In this document: one piece after another, positions 1-6,286 of the stretch | Position numbering within the stretch: position 1 is the stretch's first letter | Layout: each line of letters opens with the position of its first letter | Assembly: GCA_021161135.1 (NCBI GenBank) | Contig: JAGHBD010000131.1 | Location: 1-18,500, forward strand | Reading direction: 5' to 3' | Length of the DNA: 18,500 bases | From: Thermoplasmata archaeon | Lineage (GTDB): Archaea; Thermoplasmatota; E2; UBA202; JdFR-43 | Made by a program: the position numbers and the translations under genes | Notes under the pieces: model-generated | Seen by the model: only the letters and a program-made list of their open reading frames with translations | The model's database searches: none | Told to the model about the DNA's origin: nothing

Positions 1-2
1 CT

Positions 3-82
3 GACAAAACTTCTTATGCACATCATACCTGCATACAACATTTTACCGCCTCTTTCATGCTTATATGGAGCGGCTTTAACAT
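3..82 (-). pseudogene. Possible broken N-terminus of an iron-sulfur protein (weak)
   Basis: On the minus strand an ATG at 82 opens 19 codons (MLKPLHISMKEAVKCCMQV) that stop at TGA 25-23. A shifted frame then continues to the window edge as MMCIRSFV. Joined, the two frames resemble the Cys-rich start of HdrC-like or ferredoxin-like proteins (C-x2-C-x2-C-x3-C), but with a frameshift and with Phe where the last Cys would be. The likeness is by eye only. The fragment could also be a chance reading frame, or carry a sequencing error. The gene, if any, continues to the left of the window. Confidence 0.2.
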
Positions 83-107
83 GTCATCAAGCTCAGAAAT
101 AGCAAAA

Positions 108-116
108 ATTTAAATA
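108..116 (+). promoter_or_regulatory. TATA box of the regulator-permease operon
   Basis: An A-rich element (AGCAAAAA) is followed by ATTTAAATA, which fits a BRE plus archaeal TATA box. The expected start of transcription is near 135-140, inside or at the edge of the palindrome at 114-139, leaving a leader of about 25 bases before the ATG at 162. Confidence 0.5.
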
Positions 117-139
117 ATATTGTAATGTTACAGTATTAT
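114..139. promoter_or_regulatory. Palindromic operator over the promoter of the regulator operon
   Basis: The half-sites are TAATATTGTAA (115-125) and TTACAGTATTA (128-138), separated by TG. They are inverted repeats with one mismatch in 11 positions, and one more outer A/T pair extends the dyad to 26 bp. It lies between the TATA box and the expected transcription start, where a bound dimer would block the polymerase. The next gene encodes a small winged-helix protein, so autorepression is the natural inference. The size and spacing suit an ArsR-like dimer. Confidence 0.6.
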
Positions 140-161
140 ACTATAATATTCAGGTGAAATA

Positions 162-467
162 ATGAATATACAATCAAGAATGTATGAGTTCCAGAAATAC
201 ATAAGGGCTCTTCACTGCCCAACGAGATGGATGATTATTGAATTTATTGGAAATGGTAAAAAGAGCACGAAAGAGATTTATGAATACTTAAAAAATTTGG
301 GAGAGCGTATAACTCCCTCTGCTTTGTACTATCATTTATCTGAATTAAAAGGGGCAGGAATAATTGAACTGGCAGAATATAAGGAGGAGGGGGGAGGCGC
401 ACCAGAAAAAATATGGAAATTAAAGAAAAAGAAGATTGTTATTGAATTGTTGAGGGGGGGTGAATGA
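162..467 (+). CDS. Winged-helix transcriptional regulator, ArsR-like
   Basis: This is a 101-residue DNA-binding protein, almost entirely one winged-helix domain. Residues 19-30 (CPTRWMIIEFIG) match the first helix of ArsR-type repressors, and residues 52-70 (PSALYYHLSELKGAGIIEL) form the recognition helix leading into the wing. A GGGAPEKIWKL wing tip follows, then a Lys-rich tail. The classic ELCVCDL metal site of ArsR/SmtB is absent, and Cys19 is the only cysteine, so metal sensing cannot be claimed. An AGGTGA site at 152-157 supports the ATG at 162. The stop overlaps the next start (ATGA), so it is translationally coupled to the permease genes. A palindrome sits over its own promoter, which suggests autorepression and control of the two transporters. 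A PadR-like assignment is the main alternative. Confidence 0.75.
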   Translation: MNIQSRMYEFQKYIRALHCPTRWMIIEFIGNGKKSTKEIYEYLKNLGERITPSALYYHLSELKGAGIIELAEYKEEGGGAPEKIWKLKKKKIVIELLRGGE

Positions 468-946
468 GTATCACTGCTGCTGTAATTAATGGAATAGCAA
501 TACTGGCGCTTTTAATTGCCTTCTTCAAGGATAAGGAAAAAGCAATTCAATCTTTAAAGATAGCCGGAAAATCATTCATTAAAATTATTCCGATGGTGTT
601 TATTGTCATAATTATTATCGGTTTGCTGCTGGGGTTTGTCCCTCCTGATGCTATATCAAAGTTCGTAGGTAGTCAGTCAGGTTTGAGTGGTGTTTTGCTT
701 ATAGGGGTTGCAGGAGCAATTATGCATGTCCCTTCAATAGTTGCATTTCCTCTATCTGCTTCGCTGCTTGAAAGCGGCGCTTCCATTACTGCTGTTGCTG
801 CTTTTATAACAACGCTCACAATGATTGGTTTTGTGACATTGCCCTTAGAAATAAAGGCGCTCGGTAAGAAAATGGCTTTCCTGAGGAATGGAACGAGTTT
901 TATCATTGCCATTCTCATTGCCATACTCATGGGGATGATTTTATGA
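464..946 (+). CDS. Half-size permease, subunit 1 (PF03773/UPF0718-like)
   Basis: This 160-residue integral membrane protein has about five hydrophobic segments (near residues 3-21, 40-62, 73-95, 103-125, 141-160). Its central motif (IMHVPSIVAFPLSASLLESGAS) matches the pattern G-x-x-P-x(5)-P-x(3)-LL-x-x-GA of the predicted-permease family that includes the organoarsenical exporter ArsP. Family members usually carry two such halves in about 300-350 residues. This protein is one half, and the next gene encodes the other. It lacks the cysteines found at this motif in many family members. A GGGGTGA site lies directly before the ATG, which overlaps the regulator stop. The likely product is one half of a heterodimeric exporter in the plasma membrane. 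The substrate is unknown, with metal(loid)s only a guess from family and context. Confidence 0.65.
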   Translation: MSITAAVINGIAILALLIAFFKDKEKAIQSLKIAGKSFIKIIPMVFIVIIIIGLLLGFVPPDAISKFVGSQSGLSGVLLIGVAGAIMHVPSIVAFPLSASLLESGASITAVAAFITTLTMIGFVTLPLEIKALGKKMAFLRNGTSFIIAILIAILMGMIL

Positions 947-1488
947 AGGGAAAGCAGAAGAAAGGCATGGTAAGAGATTACATTTTACTTGGATTGGTTT
1001 TCGTCATAGCCATCCTCCTCATAACATTCTTTCCGGATAAAAAAGACGAGGTAATCAATGCATCATGGAATTTTCTGGTGGAAATGCTCTGGATTCTGCC
1101 AGCAGTGATGATATTGCTCGGGCTTTTTACAGTTTTTGTGCCAAAGAAGACGGTTGTGAAATATTTGGGAAAAGCATCGGGAATTAAAGGAGTTTCTCTA
1201 GCCATCCTATTCGGTGCATTGCCCACTGGCCCTCTCTATGTGGCTTTTCCAATAGCTGCATCACTTCTTAAAAAAGGAGCAAGCATATCCAACATTGTCA
1301 TCTTTCTTTCTGCATGGGCATGCATAAAAATACCACAGGAGATGGTGGAACTTCAGTTTTTGGGTGCAAAGTTCATGTTTACGAGGCTTGCTTTAACAAT
1401 TATTTTTGTGGTCATAATGGGGATTTTTATAGAAAAACTAATCGCTAAAGAAGAAGATGTTTCATTGATTCCAACAAAGTGCCCCTGA
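943..1488 (+). CDS. Half-size permease, subunit 2 (PF03773/UPF0718-like)
   Basis: This 181-residue membrane protein is paralogous to the preceding one. Its motif ALPTGPLYVAFPIAASLLKKGAS lines up with that of subunit 1. It has about five hydrophobic segments (near residues 12-30, 46-65, 83-105, 113-130, 146-164) and a short charged C-terminal tail ending in a Cys-Pro. The start overlaps the preceding stop (ATGA at 943-946), with a GGGGATGAT stretch upstream, so translation is coupled. The pair together would give about ten membrane spans, the size of one full permease of this family. Equal expression from one operon under the winged-helix regulator fits a heterodimer. The substrate cannot be read from the sequence. 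Confidence 0.65.
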   Translation: MKGKQKKGMVRDYILLGLVFVIAILLITFFPDKKDEVINASWNFLVEMLWILPAVMILLGLFTVFVPKKTVVKYLGKASGIKGVSLAILFGALPTGPLYVAFPIAASLLKKGASISNIVIFLSAWACIKIPQEMVELQFLGAKFMFTRLALTIIFVVIMGIFIEKLIAKEEDVSLIPTKCP

Positions 1489-1546
1489 GGCTGCTTTTTC
1501 CTCTAAACTTTCATTGTGCTATTGGCAAAAAGAAATGATGAAAGGA

Positions 1547-1554
1547 TTTTATAA
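1547..1554 (+). promoter_or_regulatory. TATA box of the tautomerase gene
   Basis: TTTTATAA is followed by an expected transcription start near 1575. This leaves a short leader holding GAGGTGAT (1576-1583), a near-complete match to the archaeal 16S tail, five bases before the ATG at 1589. Confidence 0.6.
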
Positions 1555-1588
1555 CCTTCTGATATGTCTATAGCAGAGGTGATAAAAA

Positions 1589-1783
1589 ATGCCGACAGTA
1601 ATAATTGAAGGACCTAAGGTTGATGTGGAAACAAAGAGGGAAGTCGTGAGAAAAATTACAGAGGTTATCAGAGAGATTTACAAGGTTCATCACGTTAGCA
1701 TCATAATCCATGATAATGAGACAGAGAATGTTGGCGTGGATGGCGAGCTTTTATCTGATATTCTGACAAAAAGAAAAATCTAG
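1589..1783 (+). CDS. 4-oxalocrotonate tautomerase family protein
   Basis: This is a 64-residue small tautomerase. After removal of Met1 the N-terminal residue is Pro (MPTVIIEGP), the catalytic base of the 4-oxalocrotonate tautomerase superfamily, which moves protons between keto and enol forms. The layout is strand, helix (VETKREVVRKITEVIREIY), second strand (VSIIIHDN), as in the family, and the length is typical. It has its own promoter and a strong GAGGTGAT ribosome-binding site. No degradation-pathway genes lie nearby, so the substrate is unknown. Archaeal members of this size are common and mostly uncharacterised. Confidence 0.85.
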   Translation: MPTVIIEGPKVDVETKREVVRKITEVIREIYKVHHVSIIIHDNETENVGVDGELLSDILTKRKI

Positions 1784-2036
1784 ACATAGTGAAAAACTAT
1801 GATGTTGATTAGATAATCCTTGAATGCACTGAACCTTCATTGATCCTTACTCCCGGATATATTAAGATTCCTTTACTCGATACCCTACAAATCCTTGCAG
1901 AAGCCACATTGGATTATGCTATGAAGCATGAAAAAGGATTTGATTTGTAGATTACTGCATTGATACTTCTTATCGAATACACTATCTTTGAACTCTTTAG
2001 AAACGAAAATACTATTAATGTTCAAAACTTCAATTT
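1784..2036. other. Intergenic gap with a decayed-looking coding stretch
   Basis: No intact gene is visible in these 253 bases. From 1813 to 1950 the plus strand is open for 45 codons after a TAG at 1810. It reads as protein-like sequence, including GYIKIPLLDTLQILAEATL and a charged end before TAG 1948-1950. It has no start codon or ribosome-binding site. I do not recognise the family. It looks like the 3' remnant of a lost gene, but chance cannot be excluded. A weak TATA-like run (TACTATTA) near 2010-2018 may serve the next gene. Confidence 0.3.
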
Positions 2037-2678
2037 ATGAATATGAGAAAAAGTGAGATAATAGCCATAGGAATAATTTTGCTTTCTTTTATCATTGGCA
2101 TCTATCTTTATCCTCAAATGCCCGAGAAAATGGCATCACACTGGAATGCTAAAGGGCAAGTAGATGGATATATATCAAAATTTTGGGGATTGTTTTTGAT
2201 GCCAATAATCTCTCTGTTGATATTTTCGCTTTTCATTGCAATTCCAAAAATAGATCCGCTGAAGCAAAACATTGAGAAATTCAGAAAATACTATGATGGA
2301 TTTGTAGTGTTGATGATCGCATACTTGTTTTATGTTTACCTTCTTACTCTTCTGTGGAATATAGGGATTAGATTCAGTATGATTCAACCATTGGTGCCTG
2401 CTATGGGTATCTTATTCTATTATATTGGGATTCTAGTAGAAAATGCAAAGAGAAACTGGTTTATAGGTATAAGGACCCCCTGGACATTGAGCAGTGAAAG
2501 GGTATGGGAAAAGACTCATAAAATTGGTGGAAAACTGTTCAAGATAGCCGGAATAATCGCTTTTATTGGTATATTCTTTCAGGATTACGCAATATTTTTC
2601 ATTCTTATTCCTGTAATTTCGGTTGCCTTCTATACGATCATTTATTCCTATGTCGAATATCAAAAGGAGGTAAAATGA
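2037..2678 (+). CDS. SdpI/DUF1648 family membrane protein
   Basis: This 213-residue membrane protein has about six hydrophobic segments. Residues 25-57 (YPQMPEKMASHWNAKGQVDG and onward) are the DUF1648 signature, and residues 139-170 (RNWFIGIRTPWTLSSERVW, HKIGGKLF) are the SdpI signature. In Bacillus, SdpI gives immunity to the SdpC toxin and signals to the repressor SdpR. Most archaeal relatives have no known role and no toxin partner, and none is visible here. An in-frame ATG at 2043 is a possible alternative start. The stop overlaps another ATG that has a strong AAGGAGGT site (2664-2671), as if a coupled downstream gene once existed. Confidence 0.8.
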   Translation: MNMRKSEIIAIGIILLSFIIGIYLYPQMPEKMASHWNAKGQVDGYISKFWGLFLMPIISLLIFSLFIAIPKIDPLKQNIEKFRKYYDGFVVLMIAYLFYVYLLTLLWNIGIRFSMIQPLVPAMGILFYYIGILVENAKRNWFIGIRTPWTLSSERVWEKTHKIGGKLFKIAGIIAFIGIFFQDYAIFFILIPVISVAFYTIIYSYVEYQKEVK

Positions 2679-2828
2679 TAGCGTGCTCGGAAAATTTCGG
2701 TGAATAATATGATTGATCCAACAGCGCGTATAACAGGAAAGTTATATGACTCGCTATCACTCACTCAAATTCCGCAAGGCAAAACTTTACACATCCCTAG
2801 AATGTTACCAGATTTACTCCTTGCATAA
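2675..2828 (+). pseudogene. Remnants of genes once coupled to the SdpI-family gene
   Basis: AAGGAGGT at 2664-2671 leads to an ATG at 2675 that overlaps the SdpI stop as ATGA, but its frame ends after ten codons at TAA 2705-2707. A second ATG at 2709, with GGTGA upstream (2699-2703), opens 39 codons ending at TAA 2826. Its start (MIDPTARITGKLYDSLSL) resembles the first coil of left-handed beta-helix (hexapeptide-repeat) acyltransferases, then loses the pattern. I read this as a truncated operon tail. A genuine 39-residue protein is possible but less likely. Nothing else is seen between 2829 and 2890 except A/T-rich promoter-like sequence at 2859-2873. Confidence 0.3.
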
Positions 2829-2890
2829 ATGAATGCTGTTCCATGTAATAGAATTCCGAAAAAATTTCATATTGTTGCCGCTTTACCCTT

Positions 2891-4183
2891 ATGCAGGAGG
2901 AGGGATATTCGATAAAACCAGTAAAGAAAAGAATATTCACATTCTTTGATATTTTTGCCATATGGCTTGGTGCAGGAATAAGCATTGCTGAATTCTGGGC
3001 GGGTGCGCTGCTCACGCCAGCATTGCCATTATTGCATGCTATTCTGGTTATAATAATTGGTCATATCATAGGAAATCTGATTATGGCACTTGTTGCTATT
3101 CCTGGTTGTGAAACGGGCTTGCCGACAATGGTTCTGGCGAGGGCAGCGATGGGGATAAAGGGCAGCGTTTTGCCATCATCACTCAATTACATTCAGCTTA
3201 TAGGATGGACTGCAATTATGCTCATTGTGGGAGCAAGAGCCATGGATGCTGTTTTTGGCGGATATTATCATGCATGGATTGCGATACTCGGAATAATTGT
3301 GACAGCATGGGCTTTTGTTACTCCTTCCATATGGAAGAAACTTGAAAAAATTTCCGCCATTCTTTTACTCCTCCTCAGTATATGGCTCACTTACGTAACG
3401 ATAAATAGATTTTCCATGGAGGAGCTTTTCAATTATGAGGCAAGTGGAGATATAAGCGTAATGTTAGCCCTCGATTTGGTAATAGCAATGCCTCTTTCAT
3501 GGACTCCTCTCGTCGCTGATTATGCAAGATTTGGAAAGGAAAAAAGGGCAGCATTCTGGGCAACTTTCACTGGCTATTTCATTTCAAGCTCTCTCTTTTA
3601 CTTTATAGGTAGTCTGACAAATGCGGCAATAGGGGAAGCGGATCCAATAGGCATAATAGCCTCATATGGCATAGGCATTCCAGCAATGCTCATAATTGTT
3701 TTTTCCACGGCCACAACAACATTCCTCGATGTATATTCGGCTGCAATAACCTTCAAAAATATAAGGCCAGGAAGCAATGCAAGATTGCAAATTGTTTTTG
3801 TTGGTGTCGCTGGTATTTTACTTGCAATGCTTCTCCCAATGGAAAAATATGAAAGTTTTTTACTGCTGATAGGAGGTGCTTTTGTATCCTTAACTGCCAT
3901 TCTGATAGCAGATTATTTTGTTGTAAAACGTGGTTACGATGCCGAGGAATTTTTCGTGGAAAGAGGCAAGTATTGGTATAGCAGAGGATATAATCATGGA
4001 GCTATTCTATCATGGTTTGTCGGTTTCATCTTTTATATTCTTCTTGCCTCGGAAGGTCTTTTAGGCTACTCCATTCCAGTATTTTCAGAGATAGGAAAGG
4101 CTGGCTCAAGCATACCAACATTCATTCTTGTTTTCCTGCTTTATTACATCTTGGCAAAAATTACTGAATTGAATGCTCGATAA
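2891..4183 (+). CDS. NCS1-family nucleobase/HMP permease, CytX-like
   Basis: This 430-residue transporter has about twelve membrane spans. The N-terminal segment (FDIFAIWLGAGISIAEFWAG, about residues 18-37), the following GHIIGNLIMALVAIPGCETGLP region and RAAMGIKGSVLPSSLNYIQLIGWTA (about 93-117) are typical of the cytosine/purine/uracil/thiamine/allantoin permease family. The overall likeness is to the CytX branch, proposed to carry the thiamine precursor hydroxymethylpyrimidine. Cytosine or another nucleobase is the alternative substrate. The gene stands alone: no thiamine gene is next to it, and I found no TPP riboswitch motif upstream. Its 3' end overlaps the convergent mntP end by 23 bp. 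A weak TATA-like run near 2865 would make the message leaderless. Confidence 0.8.
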   Translation: MQEEGYSIKPVKKRIFTFFDIFAIWLGAGISIAEFWAGALLTPALPLLHAILVIIIGHIIGNLIMALVAIPGCETGLPTMVLARAAMGIKGSVLPSSLNYIQLIGWTAIMLIVGARAMDAVFGGYYHAWIAILGIIVTAWAFVTPSIWKKLEKISAILLLLLSIWLTYVTINRFSMEELFNYEASGDISVMLALDLVIAMPLSWTPLVADYARFGKEKRAAFWATFTGYFISSSLFYFIGSLTNAAIGEADPIGIIASYGIGIPAMLIIVFSTATTTFLDVYSAAITFKNIRPGSNARLQIVFVGVAGILLAMLLPMEKYESFLLLIGGAFVSLTAILIADYFVVKRGYDAEEFFVERGKYWYSRGYNHGAILSWFVGFIFYILLASEGLLGYSIPVFSEIGKAGSSIPTFILVFLLYYILAKITELNAR

Positions 4184-4685
4184 GTATTTTGATGGCGAGA
4201 AAAATGAGTATTATGCCTCCTGCAACCTCCGCCTTCCTGACTTTAATTTTGCCAGCTATTAAAAAGCCAAGAAGGCAAACAAAAAATGTTACCGTGCCAA
4301 TTATTATGGCTGGAAGAAGTATTTGAAAGCCAATAAAGGAGAGAGTGATACCAATTGCAAATGCATCTATGCTTGTTGCTATGGAAAGGAGAAAAATGGT
4401 ATATTTATCAATTCGAATGCGGGCTATTTTTTCCTCCTCATAAATCATTTTGATACCAATTGCGCTTAAAATGGCAAAGGCTATCCAGTGATCAAATGAT
4501 GAAATTGTGCCTCTAACATAACTACCTGCAAGCCATCCAAGAATGGGCATTACAGCCTGAAAAAAACCAAATGAAAAGGACATTTCATATGCGTGCTTTG
4601 TTTCCCGAAGCCCTGTTGCAACAGAAACTGCAAAGGCATCCATTGAGAGGGCTAAAGCTATGAGAATGATAGAGAGCAAATCCAT
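4161..4685 (-). CDS. mntP: Manganese efflux pump, MntP family
   Basis: This 174-residue protein has six predicted membrane spans and two repeat halves. Each half carries the family's conserved aspartate motif: SMDAFAVS (Asp16) and SIDAFAIG (Asp107). Asn/His-type polar residues follow in between (SSFDHWIAF). MntP exports Mn(II) in bacteria, and archaeal members are inferred to do the same. An upstream ATG at 4730 would add 15 polar residues that overlap the enolase gene. I chose 4685 because MDLLSIILIALALSMDAFAV is the normal family start. An A-rich run at 4705-4713 sits at the right distance for a weak promoter. No manganese riboswitch is visible. The gene is divergent from enolase, a Mg/Mn-dependent enzyme, but that may be coincidence. 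Confidence 0.85.
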   Translation of the reverse strand: MDLLSIILIALALSMDAFAVSVATGLRETKHAYEMSFSFGFFQAVMPILGWLAGSYVRGTISSFDHWIAFAILSAIGIKMIYEEEKIARIRIDKYTIFLLSIATSIDAFAIGITLSFIGFQILLPAIIIGTVTFFVCLLGFLIAGKIKVRKAEVAGGIILIFLAIKILIEHSIQ

Positions 4686-4688
4686 AGG

Positions 4689-4698
4689 TAAATATATG
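4689..4698 (+). promoter_or_regulatory. TATA box of the enolase gene
   Basis: TAAATATATG is centred 24 bp before the enolase ATG at 4717, so the transcript is probably leaderless. It lies only a few bases from the start codon of the divergent mntP gene, so the 31-bp gap serves both directions. Confidence 0.6.
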
Positions 4699-4716
4699 TC
4701 ATTGTTATTTTTTTCT

Positions 4717-5982
4717 ATGAGCCACATCATAAAAGAGGTGAGAGCAAGACAGATTCTCGATTCAAGAGGAAATCCTACAGTTGAGGCAGAGGTGGCAACT
4801 GAAAAAGCTGTGGCGAGAGCGGCTGCTCCGTCGGGGGCATCGAAGGGAAAGGAAGAAGCAGTTGAACTGAGAGATGGTGGAAGGGGATTTCATGGGAAAG
4901 GTGTTTTAAAGGCGGTGGAGAATATTGAGAAAATAATTGCCCCGGCTATAAAAGGAATGGATGTGAGACAGCAGGAGGAGATAGACAAAAAAATTATTGC
5001 CATTGATGCAACAAAGAATAAGAGTTTGCTTGGCGCCAATGCATGCATTGCAGTTTCTATTGCCTGTTGCAAATGCGCTGCCGCCTCTTTGGAAATGGAA
5101 ACTTATGAATATATTGGGAGAGGGGCAAGGGTGCTTCCTGTGCCTTTTATGAATGTGATAAATGGAGGAGTGCATGCAGGTAATGATCTGGAGATACAGG
5201 AGCACATGATTGTTCCTCTGCGAGCCAAAAGTTTTAGCCAAGCAATACAGATGGGATGTGAGGTGTATCATACCCTTAAGGAGGATTTGAAAAAGAGGTA
5301 TGGGAAAAATGCTATAAATGTTGGAGATGAAGGTGGCTTCGCACCTCCTCTAAAGGAAACAGAAGAGGCACTGGAAATAATACTTGAGGCGATAGAGGAG
5401 AATGGATATGGAAATGAAGTTATGCTGGCTTTAGATTGTGCTGCCTCATCGTTTTATAAAAATGGAAAGTATATGCTTTCAGGAGAGATGGATGCTGGAG
5501 AATTGCTGGATTATTATGTGCAGCTTGTCAAAACATTCCCGATCGTTTCCATAGAGGATGCATTCAGTGAGGATGACTGGAATGCATTTGCAGAGATAAC
5601 AAAAAAGATGGGTAACAAAATACAGATTGTGGGCGATGATATTTTTGTGACCAATCCAAAAAGATTGAAGAAGGGGATAAAGAAAGGAGTGTGCAATGCT
5701 CTTCTGCTGAAACCAAATCAAATTGGAACGGTTAGTGAAGCAATAGAAGTTGCACAGATATGTGAGGAGAATGGCTACGGCATCATGGTTTCGCATCGCT
5801 CAGGAGAAACATGTGATGATTTCATTGCAGACTTTTCTGTCGCCCTTGAATGCGGACAGATAAAGGCAGGTGCGCCGGCGAGAGGAGAGAGGGTGGCAAA
5901 ATACAACAGGTTACTCAGAATAGAGGAAATGATGGAAAAGCCAATATATGGCGGGAGAAAATGGAGTAAGTGGGGTTTTTAA
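4717..5982 (+). CDS. eno: Enolase (phosphopyruvate hydratase)
   Basis: This 421-residue enzyme interconverts 2-phosphoglycerate and phosphoenolpyruvate in glycolysis and gluconeogenesis. The N-terminus has ARQILDSRGNPTVEAEV (10-26) and the mobile loop with SGASKGK (39-45). Catalytic Glu205 is in VGDEGGFAPP, Lys332 is in the signature LLKPNQIGTVSEA, and the metal ligands are Asp240, Glu280 and Asp307. His360-Arg361-Ser362 (VSHRSGET) complete the site. The frame is open further up (to 4660), but MSHIIKEVRARQI at 4717 matches the family start and lies 24 bp after the TATA box. The 3' end overlaps the small minus-strand gene by 4 bp. Confidence 0.97.
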   Translation: MSHIIKEVRARQILDSRGNPTVEAEVATEKAVARAAAPSGASKGKEEAVELRDGGRGFHGKGVLKAVENIEKIIAPAIKGMDVRQQEEIDKKIIAIDATKNKSLLGANACIAVSIACCKCAAASLEMETYEYIGRGARVLPVPFMNVINGGVHAGNDLEIQEHMIVPLRAKSFSQAIQMGCEVYHTLKEDLKKRYGKNAINVGDEGGFAPPLKETEEALEIILEAIEENGYGNEVMLALDCAASSFYKNGKYMLSGEMDAGELLDYYVQLVKTFPIVSIEDAFSEDDWNAFAEITKKMGNKIQIVGDDIFVTNPKRLKKGIKKGVCNALLLKPNQIGTVSEAIEVAQICEENGYGIMVSHRSGETCDDFIADFSVALECGQIKAGAPARGERVAKYNRLLRIEEMMEKPIYGGRKWSKWGF

Positions 5983-6182
5983 AGATACTTTAGCTGAATA
6001 TAGTCGTAGAATGTTTTCGTCAGCGATATTATGCAGCCAATGAGGAAGCCAAAAAATTTAACCTCAAACGCCCTTCCAACAATTTCGCAGAAAAGAGGGA
6101 TGCTAACCCATAATATAATCAAATTTACCCAGAATGGCTTAAGCTCGAATCCATATTCCCAGTGACGCCTCCACACCTTCAC
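5979..6182 (-). CDS. Small two-helix membrane protein of unknown function
   Basis: This is a 67-residue open frame with a GTG start. A Trp/Arg-rich N-terminus (VWRRHWEYGFELKPFW) is followed by two hydrophobic segments (about residues 17-35 and 42-55) and a short polar tail. I do not recognise a family. Support for a real gene comes from a TATA box (TTTTATATAC on the minus strand, 6201-6210) about 24 bp before the GTG, the same distance as in neighbouring leaderless genes. It also fills the enolase-thermosome gap exactly, ending 4 bp inside enolase. The N-terminus is probably cytoplasmic because of its positive charge. Confidence 0.55.
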   Translation of the reverse strand: MKVWRRHWEYGFELKPFWVNLIILWVSIPLFCEIVGRAFEVKFFGFLIGCIISLTKTFYDYIQLKYL

Positions 6183-6200
6183 TACTAATTTAACAATTAG

Positions 6201-6210
6201 GTATATAAAA
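6201..6210 (-). promoter_or_regulatory. TATA box of the small membrane protein gene
   Basis: The minus strand reads TTTTATATAC, centred about 24 bp before the GTG at 6182. That spacing implies a leaderless message and supports the otherwise weak gene call. Confidence 0.5.
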
Positions 6211-6245
6211 GAATTCCCATCCTCTCCCCGATCCAGCAGAGTAAA

Positions 6246-6254
6246 TTTTATATA
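6246..6254 (+). promoter_or_regulatory. TATA box and ribosome-binding site of the thermosome gene
   Basis: TTTTATATA should start transcription near 6275. GGTGAT at 6276-6281 then acts as a Shine-Dalgarno site five bases before the ATG at 6287. An out-of-frame ATG at 6280 overlaps this site and opens only a short frame. Confidence 0.6.
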
Positions 6255-6286
6255 GAAGAATTATTATACCCAATCGGTGATGAAAG

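Noticed and set aside
2676..2759. 8-bp inverted repeat TGATAGCG / CGCTATCA around a 68-base gap
   Set aside because: It is too short and too far apart to mean much. There is no target duplication or transposase, so chance is the simplest explanation.
2679..2890. TPP riboswitch before the CytX-like gene
   Set aside because: The conserved CTGAGA and GAACCTGAT-type blocks were not found by eye on the plus strand.
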